NCBI RefSeq assembly: GCF_007556595.1
Contig: NZ_VJNB01000010.1
Span: forward strand, 1-64,000
Source of the DNA: Tepidimonas alkaliphilus
GTDB taxonomy: Bacteria; Pseudomonadota; Gammaproteobacteria; Burkholderiales; Burkholderiaceae_C
Direction: 5' to 3'
DNA length: 64,000 bases
Shown: piece by piece, positions 13,036 to 22,778 of the stretch
Position numbering within the stretch: position 1 is the stretch's first letter
Layout of the letters: every line of letters begins with the position of its first letter
Notes under the pieces: generated by a model
Databases searched by the model: none
What the model saw: only the letters and a program-made list of their open reading frames with translations
What the model was told of the DNA's origin: nothing
Program-made: the position numbers and the translations under genes

Positions 13036-14331
13036 TCAGAGCGCAGCCAGCACCGCGCGCGCGGCTTGCAACGTCGCCTCGATCTCGGCATCGCTGTGCG
13101 CGGCGCTGACAAAACCTGCCTCATACAAAGCCGGCGCGAAATAGACGCCGCGCTCCAGCATCCCGTGGAAGAAGCGGTTGAAGCGCGGTGCATCGCTGGC
13201 CATCACCTGGGCGTAGTTCTGCGGCAGCTCGGGCAGGAAGAAAAACCCGAACATGCCGCCCTCGCTGTCGGCGCTGAACGGCACGCCGGCGCGGTCGGCC
13301 TCGGCCTTGAGGCCCTCGACCAGCGCGCGCGTGCGCGCCGCCAGCTGCTCGAAGAAGCCCGGGCGCTGGATGACGCGCAGCGTGGCCAGCCCGCAGGCCG
13401 TGGCCACCGGGTTGCCCGACAGCGTGCCGGCCTGATAGACGGGGCCGAGCGGGGCGAGCTGCTCCATCACCGCGCGCTTGCCGCCGAAGGCCGCCAGCGG
13501 CATGCCGCCGCCGATGACCTTGCCCATCACCGTCATGTCCGGCTCGAAACCCGGGATCAGGCGCGCGTAGAGGCTTTGCGCGCCGCCCAGCGCGACGCGA
13601 AAGCCGGTCATCACTTCGTCGAACACCAGCAGCGCGCCGTGCTGCGTGCACAGCTCGCGGCAGCGGCGCATGAACGGCACGCTGGCGCGCACGAAGTTCA
13701 TGTTGCCGGCGATCGGCTCGATCATCAGAGCGGCAATCTGCGGCCCGTGCTCGGCGAACGCCGCCTCCAGCTGTTCGACGTTGTTGTATTCGAGCACCAG
13801 CGTGTGCTGCACCACCTCCGGCGGCACGCCGGCGCTGGTCGGGTGGCCAAACGTCGCCAGCCCCGAGCCGGCCTTGACCAGCAGCGCATCCGCATGGCCG
13901 TGGTAGCAGCCCTCGAACTTGATGATCTTGGGCCGGCCGGTGGCGCCGCGCGCCAGGCGAATCGCGCTCATGCCGGCCTCGGTGCCGGAGCTGACCAGGC
14001 GCACCATCTCCAGGCTCGGCAGCAGGCGGATGATCTCCTCCGCCAGTTCGATCTCGCGCTCGGTTGGCGCGCCGAACGAGAACCCATCGCGCACGGCGGC
14101 CTGCACCGCCTCGACCACCTCCGGGTGGCCGTGGCCGAGGATCATCGGCCCCCAGGAGCCGATGTAGTCGATGTAGCGCCGTCCGTTGGCGTCCCAGAAG
14201 CAGGGCCCTTCGGCGCGGGTGATGAAGCGCGGCGTGCCGCCGACGGCTTTGAAGGCGCGCACCGGGGAGTTGACGCCGCCGGGGATGACGGCCTTGGCGC
14301 GGTCGAACAGGAGTTGATTGCGGTCGGTCAT
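13036..14331 (-). CDS. hemL: Glutamate-1-semialdehyde 2,1-aminomutase
   Basis: A 431-residue PLP-dependent class III aminotransferase that makes 5-aminolevulinate from glutamate-1-semialdehyde in C5-pathway haem synthesis. The PLP lysine lies in [37 protein letters not shown] and [10 protein letters not shown] are all intact. Length is normal for the family. The gene runs downstream of the ThiD-like kinase with 6 bp between them, a conserved neighbourhood in betaproteobacteria. Confidence 0.97.
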   Translation of the reverse strand: MTDRNQLLFDRAKAVIPGGVNSPVRAFKAVGGTPRFITRAEGPCFWDANGRRYIDYIGSWGPMILGHGHPEVVEAVQAAVRDGFSFGAPTEREIELAEEIIRLLPSLEMVRLVSSGTEAGMSAIRLARGATGRPKIIKFEGCYHGHADALLVKAGSGLATFGHPTSAGVPPEVVQHTLVLEYNNVEQLEAAFAEHGPQIAALMIEPIAGNMNFVRASVPFMRRCRELCTQHGALLVFDEVMTGFRVALGGAQSLYARLIPGFEPDMTVMGKVIGGGMPLAAFGGKRAVMEQLAPLGPVYQAGTLSGNPVATACGLATLRVIQRPGFFEQLAARTRALVEGLKAEADRAGVPFSADSEGGMFGFFFLPELPQNYAQVMASDAPRFNRFFHGMLERGVYFAPALYEAGFVSAAHSDAEIEATLQAARAVLAAL

Positions 14332-14337
14332 GGCGGC

Positions 14338-15213
14338 TCAGCGTTCGCTCGTGGAGGCGTCCTCGTCGTCGTCGGCCTCGTCGGCCCAGAACAGGCGCTG
14401 CGGGATGGCGTGGCCCATGCCCGGCTGAAAGCCGTGCACCAGCGCCTGGTCGAGGTAGGCCAGCGCCTGGCTGGCGGCCACCGGCAGCTCGGTTTCTTGC
14501 GCCAGCAACCCGGCCAGCGCCGCGGCCAGCGTATCGCCCGCCCCGGCGAAGGTGGCGTCGATGCGCTCGAACGGCACGCTGGCCAGCACCACCTCCGGCG
14601 TGGCCAGCAGGTTGTCGAGCTGCTCGCCGCGCGCCACGCCGGTCAGCAGCGTGGCCGCCACGCCGTGCGCGGCGGCGGCGCGCGCCACGTCGCGCGGTCC
14701 AGGGGGGCGCTCGTCTTCCCAGTCCGGCAGCAGCCAGCGCGCCAGCGTGTGGTGGTTGCCGACCAGCACGTCGGTCTGCGGCAGCAGCAGCTCGGCGGCG
14801 GCCTCCAGCAGCGCCTCGCGCGCGCCGTCGTCCAGCGCGGCCAACTCCGGCACGTAGGTCACCACCGGCAGCTCGTCGTAGTCGCTCAGGATCGAGCCGA
14901 TTGCCGCCACGCCGTCGGCCGCGGCGGCCAGCGTCACCTTGACCGCGTGCACCGGCATGTCCTCTAGCACCGCGCGCGCCTGCTCGTCGATCCAGTCGGC
15001 CTCCAGCGGCAGCAGCTGGTGGCGCTGGCGCGTGTCGCCAACCCAGACGGCGGTTGCCACCGGCAGGGGGTGGCACGATGCGCTGACCAGGGCGGTCATG
15101 TCCGCAGCCAGCCCCCCCGCGCCGCTGGGATCGTTGGCGTTGAAGCACAACACGCATGGCGTGCCGCTTGCGCTGGTCGGGGCATCAGGAGGGGCGAGCG
15201 CGGCGTCGGTCAT
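14338..15213 (-). CDS. thiD: ThiD-like hydroxymethylpyrimidine/phosphomethylpyrimidine kinase
   Basis: A 291-residue ribokinase-fold kinase. N-terminal NANDPSGAGGLAADM matches the ThiD nucleotide/substrate region, and FAGAGDTLAAAL provides the catalytic Asp and anion hole, although the usual G-T-G-C-T context is changed to A-G-A-G-D-T. The start at 15213 (MTDAAL) is preferred over the upstream in-frame ATG at 15237, whose extra residues lack conservation. The tail ends with an acidic run (DEADDDEDAS). It diverges from rubredoxin with only 56 bp between starts. Likely a thiamine-biosynthesis kinase, but this Burkholderiales subgroup is diverged and may have a different pyrimidine substrate. 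Confidence 0.8.
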   Translation of the reverse strand: MTDAALAPPDAPTSASGTPCVLCFNANDPSGAGGLAADMTALVSASCHPLPVATAVWVGDTRQRHQLLPLEADWIDEQARAVLEDMPVHAVKVTLAAAADGVAAIGSILSDYDELPVVTYVPELAALDDGAREALLEAAAELLLPQTDVLVGNHHTLARWLLPDWEDERPPGPRDVARAAAAHGVAATLLTGVARGEQLDNLLATPEVVLASVPFERIDATFAGAGDTLAAALAGLLAQETELPVAASQALAYLDQALVHGFQPGMGHAIPQRLFWADEADDDEDASTSER

Positions 15214-15269
15214 GGCAACCACTACAATGCCATGCATTCTAACGGTGTGCTTTTTTGCCCGAGCGCGTC

Positions 15270-15446
15270 ATGACAACCCCCTATCGCACCTGGATGTGCC
15301 TCATTTGCGGCTGGATTTACGACGAGGCTGCCGGCGATCCGGAGCATGGCATCGCTCCCGGCACGCGTTGGGAAGACGTGCCGGTCAACTGGACTTGCCC
15401 TGAGTGCGGCGCGCGCAAAGAAGACTTCGAGATGGTGCCGCTGTGA
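15270..15446 (+). CDS. Rubredoxin
   Basis: A 58-residue mononuclear iron protein with both Cys pairs: MCLICGWIYD and CPECGARK. The N-terminal aromatic and the central GIAPGTRWEDVPVNW segment match rubredoxins. Electron carrier; partner not identifiable here. The ATG at 15270 is chosen because the upstream in-frame ATG at 15255 would add residues not seen in the family. Its last 62 bp are overlapped in antisense by the end of the photolyase gene. Confidence 0.95.
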   Translation: MTTPYRTWMCLICGWIYDEAAGDPEHGIAPGTRWEDVPVNWTCPECGARKEDFEMVPL

Positions 15447-16971
15447 CGGCGGCGCCGCCTCCGACCCTTGTTGCTTCGTTTGCGGCCTTGACGACGGCGT
15501 AGCGCTCCAGCGTCTTCTGGCGCGCCTCGGCGTGATCGACGATCGGGCGCGGGTAGGTGACCCCCAGCGTGACGCCGGCGGCGGCCAGTGCGCCGAGGCT
15601 GGCTTCCCACGGTGCGTGGATCGCGGTGTCGTCCAGCGCGGCCAGCTCCGGCACGTAGCGGCGGATGAACTTGCCGTGCGGGTCAAACTTGCGGCTCTGC
15701 GCCACCGGGTTGAAGATGCGGAAATAGGGCTGCGCATCGCAGCCGCTGGAGGCGGCCCACTGCCAGCCGCCGTTGTTGGCCGCCAGGTCAAAGTCCAGCA
15801 GGTGGTCGGCAAAATACTGCTCCCCCAGTCGCCAGTCCAACCCGAGGTCTTTGGTCAGAAAGCTGGCCGTCACCATCCGCAGCCGGTTGTGCATGTAGCC
15901 GGTTTGGTTGAGCTGGCGCATCGCCGCATCCACGAGGGGATAGCCGGTCTGACCAGCGCACCAGGCGGCGAAGCGCTCGTCGGCCTGCTGCCCGCGCTCC
16001 CAGCGGATGCGATCGTATTCAGGCTTGAAAGCATGCCCGACGACATGCGGGAAGTTGGCCAGGATCTGGTGGTAAAAATCGCGCCAGATCAGCTCGTTGA
16101 GCCAGGCGCTGCCTCCGGCTTGCCCGCGCGCGTGCAAGGCGTGCGCGGCGGCGGCCAGCTCGCGGATGCTGAGCGTGCCAAACCGCAGGTGGGCGCTGAG
16201 GTAGCTTGGCCCCTTGATGCCGGGGTAGTCGCGCGTTTGGTGGTAGCGCTCGATGCGGGTGAGGAAATCTTCCCACATCGCGCGCGCGCCGCTGGAGCCG
16301 GTGCACATCGGCAGCTGGCGCAGGTTGGTCGTCTCAAAACCGAGGTCTGCCAGCGTCGGCAGCGGGGTGGCGCACTCCGCCGGCACCGGCGCCAGCGCCG
16401 CGCCGAAGCGCTCCACCGGGTAAGGCTTCAGGTAAAACGGGCCAAGCGTGCGCAGCCAGGCATTTTTGTAGGGGGTAAAGACCGTAAACGGACGCCCCAG
16501 GCTGCTGAGCACCTCACGCCGCTCGAAAATCACATGGTCTTTGAAGGTGTGCAGCACCGCGCCTTGGTGCGCCAGCGCGCCGAGCACGCGCGCATCGCGC
16601 GTCAGCGCGTAAGGGTCGTCGTCGTGGTTCGCCCACACCGCCTGTGCGCCCAGCTGCGCAGCCAAGCGCGGAATTTCCTCCACGGCTGCGCCGTGGCGCA
16701 CGATCAGCCGCACGTCGTCGGTGCCGAATGAGCGCCCAAGGGCGTGCAGCTGCGCGTCCAGATCTTCCAGCGCCGCCAGGATGAACTCCACGCGCCGGTC
16801 GGCGCGCAGGCCGCGATCCAGCAGCGGCTGCAGGATGGCCGTATCGAACACAAACGCGCACCAGACGCGCCGGCAGCTGCGCAGCGCGTGGTAAAGCGCG
16901 GCATTGTCGTGCGCGCGCAGGTCGCGGCGGAACCACATCAAGCCGGTGTCGTAACGAGCAGCGGGCGTCAT
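15385..16971 (-). CDS. phrB: Deoxyribodipyrimidine photo-lyase (class I CPD photolyase)
   Basis: A 528-residue DNA-repair flavoprotein that splits cyclobutane pyrimidine dimers with light. Start at 16971 (MTPAARYDTGLMWFRRDLR) matches the family N-terminus. The antenna-chromophore domain runs to about residue 135, followed by the FAD-binding helical domain with WLNELIWRDFYHQIL, RMVTASFLTKDL and NNGGWQWAASSGCDAQPYFRIFNP (shown in parts). Photolyases usually end near ARQKTLERYAVVK; here a non-conserved tail of about 35 residues extends into the antisense of rubredoxin, ending with a TGA inside that gene. The divergent yqgE starts 26 bp upstream. Confidence 0.93.
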   Translation of the reverse strand: MTPAARYDTGLMWFRRDLRAHDNAALYHALRSCRRVWCAFVFDTAILQPLLDRGLRADRRVEFILAALEDLDAQLHALGRSFGTDDVRLIVRHGAAVEEIPRLAAQLGAQAVWANHDDDPYALTRDARVLGALAHQGAVLHTFKDHVIFERREVLSSLGRPFTVFTPYKNAWLRTLGPFYLKPYPVERFGAALAPVPAECATPLPTLADLGFETTNLRQLPMCTGSSGARAMWEDFLTRIERYHQTRDYPGIKGPSYLSAHLRFGTLSIRELAAAAHALHARGQAGGSAWLNELIWRDFYHQILANFPHVVGHAFKPEYDRIRWERGQQADERFAAWCAGQTGYPLVDAAMRQLNQTGYMHNRLRMVTASFLTKDLGLDWRLGEQYFADHLLDFDLAANNGGWQWAASSGCDAQPYFRIFNPVAQSRKFDPHGKFIRRYVPELAALDDTAIHAPWEASLGALAAAGVTLGVTYPRPIVDHAEARQKTLERYAVVKAANEATRVGGGAAVTAAPSRSLLCARRTQGKSS

Positions 16972-16996
16972 AGGGCGGGCCGTACAATCGAACGCG

Positions 16997-17674
16997 ATGA
17001 GCGAGGATGCTACCCCGGTTGATCTGACGAACCATTTTTTGATCGCCATGCCCGGTCTGAACGACGAGCTGTTCGGGCGCAGCGTGGTGTATGTGTGCGA
17101 GCACAGCCCCAAAGGGGCGTTGGGCTTGATCGTCAACAAGAGCGCGGGGGTGACCCTTGGGGAGTTGTTTGAGCGGCTGGAGCTGCCGCTTGGGCGGCCT
17201 GAGTGGGCCGACCAGCCGGTGCTGCGCGGCGGGCCGCTGCAGATGGAGCGCGGCTTCGTGCTGCACGACGACATGGGCGAGCCGGTGCCGTTGCTGATCG
17301 ATGAGCCGCAAGACGAGTCTGCCCAAGCCGAAGCGGGCGAGGCCGCAGAGGCCAACCCTGCGCGCCCGCGCCCCGCCACCGTCTATGCTTCGTCGCTCAA
17401 GGTGCCCGGGGCGGGGCTGGAGTTGACCACCTCGCGCGACGTGCTGGAGGCGGTTTCGGTCGGCGCGGGCCCGAGGCGACTGCTGCTGGCGCTGGGCTTT
17501 TCCTCCTGGGGCGAGGGACAGCTGGAGTCAGAGCTCGGCGACAACGCCTGGCTGACGGTGCCGGCTGATCCCGCCATCCTGTTTGAGGTGCCGCTGGCGC
17601 AGCGCTACGAGCGGGCGTTGGGGCTGCTGGGCTTGCAGCCATGGATGTTGACGCCGGGCGCGGGGCGCGCATGA
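16997..17674 (+). CDS. yqgE: YqgE/AlgH family protein
   Basis: A 225-residue UPF0301 protein, with [23 protein letters not shown] at the N-terminus (first part typical) and [12 protein letters not shown] centrally. A Glu/Ala-rich insert at about residues 97-120 is longer than in most homologues. Biochemical role is unknown; the family is conserved as a pair with ruvX (yqgF). It overlaps ruvX by 4 bp (ATGA), the first link of an operon that continues into the pyrimidine genes. Confidence 0.93.
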   Translation: MSEDATPVDLTNHFLIAMPGLNDELFGRSVVYVCEHSPKGALGLIVNKSAGVTLGELFERLELPLGRPEWADQPVLRGGPLQMERGFVLHDDMGEPVPLLIDEPQDESAQAEAGEAAEANPARPRPATVYASSLKVPGAGLELTTSRDVLEAVSVGAGPRRLLLALGFSSWGEGQLESELGDNAWLTVPADPAILFEVPLAQRYERALGLLGLQPWMLTPGAGRA

Positions 17675-18081
17675 ACATCTGGGGCAAAGTGCCGACGCAG
17701 GCGCAAACCTTCCTCGCCTTCGACTGGGGCCTCAGGCGCATCGGCGTGGCCAGCGGCAACCGCCTCACCGCCACCGCCTCCCCGCTGGGCACCGTGGTCG
17801 AGCAGGGCGAGGCGCGCTGGGCGCGGCTGCAGGCGCTGGTGCGCGAGTGGCAGCCCGATGCGCTGGTGGTGGGCGTGCCGTTGCACCCCGACGGTGCGCC
17901 GCATGAGCAGACGCGCCAGGCGCAGCGTTTCGCGCGCCAGCTGCACGGGCGCCTGGGCCTGCCGGTGGTGGAGGTGGATGAGCGCTACAGCACCACTGAG
18001 GCGCTGGCCGCCGGCGCGCGCGACGCGGACGCGGCCGCCGCCTGCATCATTCTGGAACAATACTTGAGGAGCTTGCCATGA
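17671..18081 (+). CDS. ruvX: RuvX/YqgF Holliday-junction resolvase-like nuclease
   Basis: A 136-residue RNase H-fold protein. [13 protein letters not shown] carries the first catalytic aspartate, [10 protein letters not shown] the central strand, [13 protein letters not shown] the second acidic residue, and [15 protein letters not shown] the last. The family is linked to Holliday junction resolution and, in E. coli, to 16S rRNA 5'-end maturation. The ATG at 17671 overlaps yqgE; its stop overlaps pyrR by 4 bp (ATGA). Confidence 0.93.
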   Translation: MNIWGKVPTQAQTFLAFDWGLRRIGVASGNRLTATASPLGTVVEQGEARWARLQALVREWQPDALVVGVPLHPDGAPHEQTRQAQRFARQLHGRLGLPVVEVDERYSTTEALAAGARDADAAAACIILEQYLRSLP

Positions 18082-18638
18082 ACGCTGCCCCGCCCCCGGC
18101 GGCTGGGGGGACGCTGGCGCTGGACGCTGAAGCGCTGTATGCCGAGCTTAAGCGGGCCGTGCAGGCGCTGCTGGCCGCCGGGCCGCAGCCGACGCACTTG
18201 GTCGGGGTGGCCTCCGGCGGGGCGTGGCTGGCCGAGCGGCTGCAGCGCGAGCTGGGTCTGCCTGGACAGGTCGGGGTGGTCAGCTCCGCCCTGCACCGCG
18301 ACGACTACGCCCAGCGGGGCTTGAGCGCCAGCGCCGCGCAGACGCGCCTGCCGTTCGACGTCGAGGGCGCGCACATCCTGCTGATCGATGACGTGCTCTA
18401 CACCGGCCGCACGCTGCGCGCAGTGCTCAACGAGCTGTTCGACCACGGGCGGCCCGCGAGCGTGCGGCTGGCGGTGCTGGTGGACCGCGGCGGGCGTGAG
18501 CTGCCGGTGGCGGCGGACGCCGCCGCCGTGCGCCTGCCATTGCCGCCGCAGCAGTCGTTCGAGCTGACGCGCGACGAGGCCGGGCGCTTCGGCTTTGTGC
18601 TGCTGGAGCACGGCGATCCGGCGGAGGCGGCGCGATGA
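18078..18638 (+). CDS. pyrR: PyrR bifunctional uracil phosphoribosyltransferase / regulator
   Basis: A 186-residue type I phosphoribosyltransferase. The PRPP loop is [13 protein letters not shown]; the N-terminal [14 protein letters not shown] and [19 protein letters not shown] match PyrR, not Upp. In Gram-positive bacteria PyrR binds attenuator RNA; in beta- and gammaproteobacteria of this layout it is mainly assumed to be a UMP-forming enzyme. No PyrR-type attenuator was seen between these genes, which overlap. Overlaps ruvX and pyrB by 4 bp each. Confidence 0.92.
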   Translation: MNAAPPPAAGGTLALDAEALYAELKRAVQALLAAGPQPTHLVGVASGGAWLAERLQRELGLPGQVGVVSSALHRDDYAQRGLSASAAQTRLPFDVEGAHILLIDDVLYTGRTLRAVLNELFDHGRPASVRLAVLVDRGGRELPVAADAAAVRLPLPPQQSFELTRDEAGRFGFVLLEHGDPAEAAR

Positions 18639-19594
18639 GACGGCCCAATCCCCAGCTCAATCGGCACGGCGAGCTCATCCACCTGCTGTCCACCGAGGGG
18701 CTGCCGCGCGAGATCCTGCTGCAGATCCTCGACACCGCGCAGCAGTTCGTCGGCGTCAACGCGCGCGAGGTCAAGAAGGTGCCGCTGCTGCGCGGCAAGA
18801 GCGTGTTCAACCTGTTCTTCGAAAACAGCACGCGCACGCGCACGACGTTCGAGATCGCCGCCACGCGCCTGTCGGCCGACGTGTTCAACCTCGACATCGC
18901 GCGCTCCTCCACCGCCAAGGGCGAGACGCTGCTGGACACCATCGCCAACCTGTCGGCGATGGCCGCCGACATCTTCGTCGTGCGCCACAGCGAGTCCGGC
19001 GCGCCGTACCTGATCGCGCAGCACGTGGCGCCGCACGTGCACGTCATCAACGCCGGCGACGGCCGCCACGCGCACCCCACGCAGGGGCTGCTGGACGCCT
19101 ACACCATCCGCCACTACAAAGGCGACTTCAGCAACCTGTCGGTGGCCATCGTCGGCGACGTGCTGCACTCGCGCGTGGCGCGCTCCGACATCCACGCGCT
19201 CACCACCTTGGGCTGCCCGGACGTGCGCGTAGTGGGGCCGCGCACGCTGGTGCCGAGCGACCTGTCGCACCTGGGGGTGCGCGTCTGTCACTCGCTGGAG
19301 GAGGGCATCCGCGACTGCGACGTCGTCATCGCGCTGAGGCTGCAGAACGAGCGCATGAGCGGCGCGCTGTTGCCGTCCAGTCAGGAGTATTTCAAGAGCT
19401 TTGGCCTGACGCCGCAGCGGCTGCGCTGGGCCAAGCCGGACGCCATCGTCATGCACCCGGGGCCGGTCAACCGCGGCGTCGAGATCGACTCCAGCGTGGT
19501 CGATGGAGCGCAAAGCGTCGTGCTGCCGCAAGTGACCTTCGGCATCGCGGTGCGCATGGCGGTCATGAGCATCCTGGCAGGAAACGAAGCATGA
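18635..19594 (+). CDS. pyrB: Aspartate carbamoyltransferase catalytic chain
   Basis: A 319-residue enzyme joining carbamoyl phosphate and aspartate in de novo pyrimidine synthesis. Carbamoyl-phosphate loop STRTRTTFE, the conserved HPTQGLLD segment, and ALRLQNERM late in the chain are all present. No pyrI regulatory chain is nearby; instead the gene is followed by an inactive dihydroorotase homologue, as in the Pseudomonas-type ATCase dodecamer. Coupled to its neighbours by 4-bp overlaps on both sides. Confidence 0.97.
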   Translation: MRRPNPQLNRHGELIHLLSTEGLPREILLQILDTAQQFVGVNAREVKKVPLLRGKSVFNLFFENSTRTRTTFEIAATRLSADVFNLDIARSSTAKGETLLDTIANLSAMAADIFVVRHSESGAPYLIAQHVAPHVHVINAGDGRHAHPTQGLLDAYTIRHYKGDFSNLSVAIVGDVLHSRVARSDIHALTTLGCPDVRVVGPRTLVPSDLSHLGVRVCHSLEEGIRDCDVVIALRLQNERMSGALLPSSQEYFKSFGLTPQRLRWAKPDAIVMHPGPVNRGVEIDSSVVDGAQSVVLPQVTFGIAVRMAVMSILAGNEA

Positions 19595-20913
19595 AGCTGC
19601 TCATTCAAGGCGGGCGCGTGCTCGACCCCGCCAGCGGCGCCGACCGCGTGGCCGACGTGGCCATCGCCGCTGGGCGCATCATCGGCCTTGGCAGCATCCC
19701 GCCTGACTTCACGCCCGAGCGCGTGCTGTCGGCAGCCGGCTGTTGGGTGCTGCCGGGGTTGGTGGATCTGTGCGTGCGGCTGCGCGAGCCGGGTGGCGAG
19801 CACGCCGGCCTGCTGGAAAGCGAAACCGCCGCCGCGGTGGCCGGCGGCGTCACCAGCCTGGTCTGCCCGCCCGACACCGACCCCGTGCTGGATGAGCCGG
19901 GCCTGGTGGATATGCTGCACATGCGCGCCGCGGCGCTGCACCGCTGCCGCGTCTTTCCGCTTGGGGCGCTGACGCGCGGGCTGGCCGGCGAGGTGCTGGC
20001 CGAGATGGCGCACTTGAGCGAGCGCGGCTGCGTGGGCTTTAGCCAAGCCGATCGCCCGATCGTCAACACCCAGGTGCTGCTGCGCGCGTTTCAGTATGCG
20101 GCCACGTTCGGCTACGCGCTGTGGCTGCGGCCAGAGGAGCCGTGGCTGTCCAAGGGGGCGATGGCCAGCGGCCCGCTGGCTACGCGGCTGGGCCTGCCCG
20201 GTGTGCCGGCGGCGGCGGAAGTCATCGCGCTGCAGACGATGCTGGAGCTGCTGCGCGGCGTGGCGGGCCGCGCCGAGGGGGCCCCGGTGCGGCTGCATGT
20301 CTGCCGATTGAGCACCGCCGCTGGCGTCGAGCTGGTGCGCCGCGCCAAGGCCGAGGGTCTGCCGGTGACCGCCGACGTCAGCGTGCACAACCTGCTGCTG
20401 ATCGACACCGACATCGGCTACTTCGACACCCGCATGAAGCTGCGCCCGCCGCTGCGCCAGCAGCGCGACCGCGAAGCGCTGCGTCAGGGGCTGGCCGACG
20501 GCACGATCGACGCGCTGGTGTCGGACCACACGCCGGTGTCGGCCGACGACAAGCTGCTGCCGTTTGGCGAGGCCGCTCCTGGCGCCAGCGCGGTGGAGCT
20601 GCTGGCGGGCCTGGCGCTGAAGTGGGCCGAGCAAGACGGCGTGCCGCTGCAGCGCGCGCTGGAGGTCGTCACCGCCGGGCCGGCGCGGGTGCTGGGCGCG
20701 CGCCTGGGCACGCTGCAGGCCAGCGTCGGGCGGCTGGCGGTTGGCGGCGTGGCCGACCTGTGCGTGCTCGATCCGGCGGCGCCGTGGCGCGTGGAGCCGG
20801 CGGCGCTGATTAGCCAGTCGCGCCATACGCCGTTCGAGGGGCACGAGCTGCCGGCGCGCGTGCGCGCCACGGTGGTCGGCGGGCATGTGGCCTACGAAGC
20901 CGATGCCCGCTAA
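19591..20913 (+). CDS. pyrC': Inactive dihydroorotase homologue (ATCase-associated pDHO)
   Basis: A 440-residue class I dihydroorotase-like protein that lacks zinc-binding residues. Where active enzymes have D-x-H-x-H-x-R-x-P-G, this one reads [10 protein letters not shown] (Cys61, Arg63 in place of both histidines). HVCRLST replaces the usual H-x-S-T histidine, VSVHNLLL loses one of the paired histidines, and [11 protein letters not shown] alters the last active-site loop. The chain is otherwise full length. In Pseudomonas, such a pseudo-DHOase is a structural partner of PyrB. A catalytic PyrC must be elsewhere in the genome. Often annotated simply as dihydroorotase, which would mislead here. 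Overlaps pyrB by 4 bp and plsC by 11 bp. Confidence 0.9.
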   Translation: MKLLIQGGRVLDPASGADRVADVAIAAGRIIGLGSIPPDFTPERVLSAAGCWVLPGLVDLCVRLREPGGEHAGLLESETAAAVAGGVTSLVCPPDTDPVLDEPGLVDMLHMRAAALHRCRVFPLGALTRGLAGEVLAEMAHLSERGCVGFSQADRPIVNTQVLLRAFQYAATFGYALWLRPEEPWLSKGAMASGPLATRLGLPGVPAAAEVIALQTMLELLRGVAGRAEGAPVRLHVCRLSTAAGVELVRRAKAEGLPVTADVSVHNLLLIDTDIGYFDTRMKLRPPLRQQRDREALRQGLADGTIDALVSDHTPVSADDKLLPFGEAAPGASAVELLAGLALKWAEQDGVPLQRALEVVTAGPARVLGARLGTLQASVGRLAVGGVADLCVLDPAAPWRVEPAALISQSRHTPFEGHELPARVRATVVGGHVAYEADAR

Positions 20914-21685
20914 GCCGGTTCCGGCGCCGCGTCGTCCGTGGCCGCAGGCGCTGCTGCGGGCGCTGCGGCTGCTGGGGCACGTGTTGCGCGGCCTGTGGAC
21001 GGTGCGGCACCACTTTCCGCGCTGGGACGAAGCCGAGCGCGCGCGGCGCGTGCAGGACTGGGCGCGGCGGCTGCTTGAGCTGCTGGGCGTGCGGCTGCGC
21101 GTGCACGGCGCGCCGCCGCCGCAGGGCAGCCTGGTGGTGGCCAACCATGTGTCGTGGCTTGACATCATGGCGGTGGACGCGGTGCGACCGTGCCGCTTCA
21201 TCGCCAAGGCCGACGTGCACCGCTGGCCGCTGCTGGGCGCGCTGGTGGCTGGCGCCGGCACGCTGTTCATCGAGCGCACGAGCCGCCGCGACGCGTTGCG
21301 CGTCGTCCACCTGGCCGCCGAGCGGCTGCAGGCTGGCGACGTGCTGGCGTTCTTCCCGGAAGGCACGACGAGCGACGGCAGCACCGTGCTGCCCTTCCAT
21401 GCCAACCTGCTGCAAGCGGCGCTGGCCACCGGGCGGCCGGTGGTGCCGCTGGGAATCGCCTACCGTCACGCCAGCGCCCCCCAGCAGCGTCATGACGCGC
21501 CGGTCTATGTCGGCGACATGACGCTGCTGGCTTCCCTGTGGCGCGTGCTGCGTGCGCCCGACTTGGCGGTGGAGCTGCACTGGGGCGCGCCGCAGACCGC
21601 GCAGGGGCGCGACCGCCGGGTCTGGGCCGCCGATCTGCGCGCCGAAGTGGCGCGGCTGGCCGGGCTGCCACCGCCGTGCGGCTGA
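20903..21685 (+). CDS. plsC: 1-acyl-sn-glycerol-3-phosphate acyltransferase (PlsC family)
   Basis: A 260-residue membrane-bound acyltransferase making phosphatidic acid from lysophosphatidic acid. Motif I is NHVSWLD (H-x4-D), motif II FIERTSRRD, motif III FPEGTTSDG, motif IV VVPLGIAY. The ATG at 20903 overlaps the end of pyrC' by 11 bp. The N-terminal 40 residues are rich in basic and hydrophobic residues, consistent with membrane association. Acyl preference cannot be predicted; ornithine-lipid-type relatives are an alternative. Confidence 0.88.
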   Translation: MPAKPVPAPRRPWPQALLRALRLLGHVLRGLWTVRHHFPRWDEAERARRVQDWARRLLELLGVRLRVHGAPPPQGSLVVANHVSWLDIMAVDAVRPCRFIAKADVHRWPLLGALVAGAGTLFIERTSRRDALRVVHLAAERLQAGDVLAFFPEGTTSDGSTVLPFHANLLQAALATGRPVVPLGIAYRHASAPQQRHDAPVYVGDMTLLASLWRVLRAPDLAVELHWGAPQTAQGRDRRVWAADLRAEVARLAGLPPPCG

Positions 21686-21749
21686 AAAGGGCCGGTCGGC
21701 CCCAATGCGCGAGCCGCGCGCCGGACTGCATGCGGCACAATCGCCCCCC

Positions 21750-22778
21750 ATGCTGCAACACTTTCGCTTCTCGCTGGCGTTTTCGGCGGTCTGTCTGGGT
21801 CTGGCGGCGTGGTGGGGCTTGCAGTCGCCGCTTGGGCTGTGGACGGCGCTGTGGCTGACCGCGGTGCTGGCGGTGCTGGAGGTCAGCCTCTCGTTCGACA
21901 ACGCGGTCGTCAACGCCAGCGTGCTGCGCGGCATGAGCCGGCTGTGGCAGCAGCTGTTCCTGACGGTGGGTATCCTGATCGCCGTGTTCGGCATGCGGCT
22001 GGTGTTTCCGATCGTCATTGTCGCCGTGGCGGCCGATCTCGGCTGGATGGACACCGTGCGGCTGGCGCTGCAGCGCCCGGACGAATACTCGCGCGCGCTG
22101 ACCAGCGTCTATCCGGTGATCTCGGCATTCGGCGGCACCTTTCTGCTGCTGGTGTTCCTCAACTTCCTGTTCGATGCCGACAAGGAGACGCACTGGCTCG
22201 GCGTGCTGGAGCGGCGCATGGTGCGCGCGGCCAAGTTCGACGAGATCGCCGTGTTCGTGGCGCTGCTGGTGGTGTTCTCGACGCGCTGGTGGGTGCCGGA
22301 AGCGGAGCAGAACCGCGTCTTCGTCGCCGGCATCGCCGGCATTCTGCTGTACCTGGCGGTGGACGCGGTGGGCGCGCTGTTCGAGGACGAGGACGAAGGC
22401 CGCGCCGCGGTGGCCACCGTGCAGCGCAGCGGCTTTGCGGGCTTCCTTTACCTTGAGGTGCTCGACGCCTCGTTCTCGTTCGACGGCGTCATCGGGGCGT
22501 TTGCGATCACCAAAGACGTCGTCATCATCATGCTGGGGCTGGCCATTGGCGCGATCTTCGTGCGCTCGATGACGGTGTATCTGGTGCGCCGCGGCACGCT
22601 GCAGGCGTACCGCTACCTTGAGCACGGCGCGCACTACGCCATTGGGGCGCTGGCGGCGATCATGCTGATGGGCACGGTGGTGCACGTGCCGGAAGCCGTC
22701 ACCGGCCTCATCGGCGTGGCCTTCATCGCCGCGTCGGTGCTGTCGTCGGTGCGCGAGCGTCAGCGCGCCGCAGGCTGA
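21750..22778 (+). CDS. DUF475 integral membrane protein (TerC-like)
   Basis: A 342-residue polytopic inner-membrane protein with about nine hydrophobic segments. It matches DUF475, a relative of TerC, with acidic residues in membrane segments (LEVSLSFDNAVVNA near residue 45, and LEVLDASFSFDGVIGAF near 235) resembling TerC metal-binding motifs. Members are associated with tellurite or metal stress, and some TerC proteins export manganese; the role here is unproven. Start at 21750 follows the plsC stop by 64 bp. The 3' end overlaps the convergent lipoprotein gene by 19 bp. Confidence 0.82.
   Translation: MLQHFRFSLAFSAVCLGLAAWWGLQSPLGLWTALWLTAVLAVLEVSLSFDNAVVNASVLRGMSRLWQQLFLTVGILIAVFGMRLVFPIVIVAVAADLGWMDTVRLALQRPDEYSRALTSVYPVISAFGGTFLLLVFLNFLFDADKETHWLGVLERRMVRAAKFDEIAVFVALLVVFSTRWWVPEAEQNRVFVAGIAGILLYLAVDAVGALFEDEDEGRAAVATVQRSGFAGFLYLEVLDASFSFDGVIGAFAITKDVVIIMLGLAIGAIFVRSMTVYLVRRGTLQAYRYLEHGAHYAIGALAAIMLMGTVVHVPEAVTGLIGVAFIAASVLSSVRERQRAAG

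Noticed and set aside
12571-14967. 798-residue plus-strand frame across cyanophycinase, hemL and the ThiD-like gene
   Set aside because: It is antisense to three well-identified genes and has no motifs of its own.
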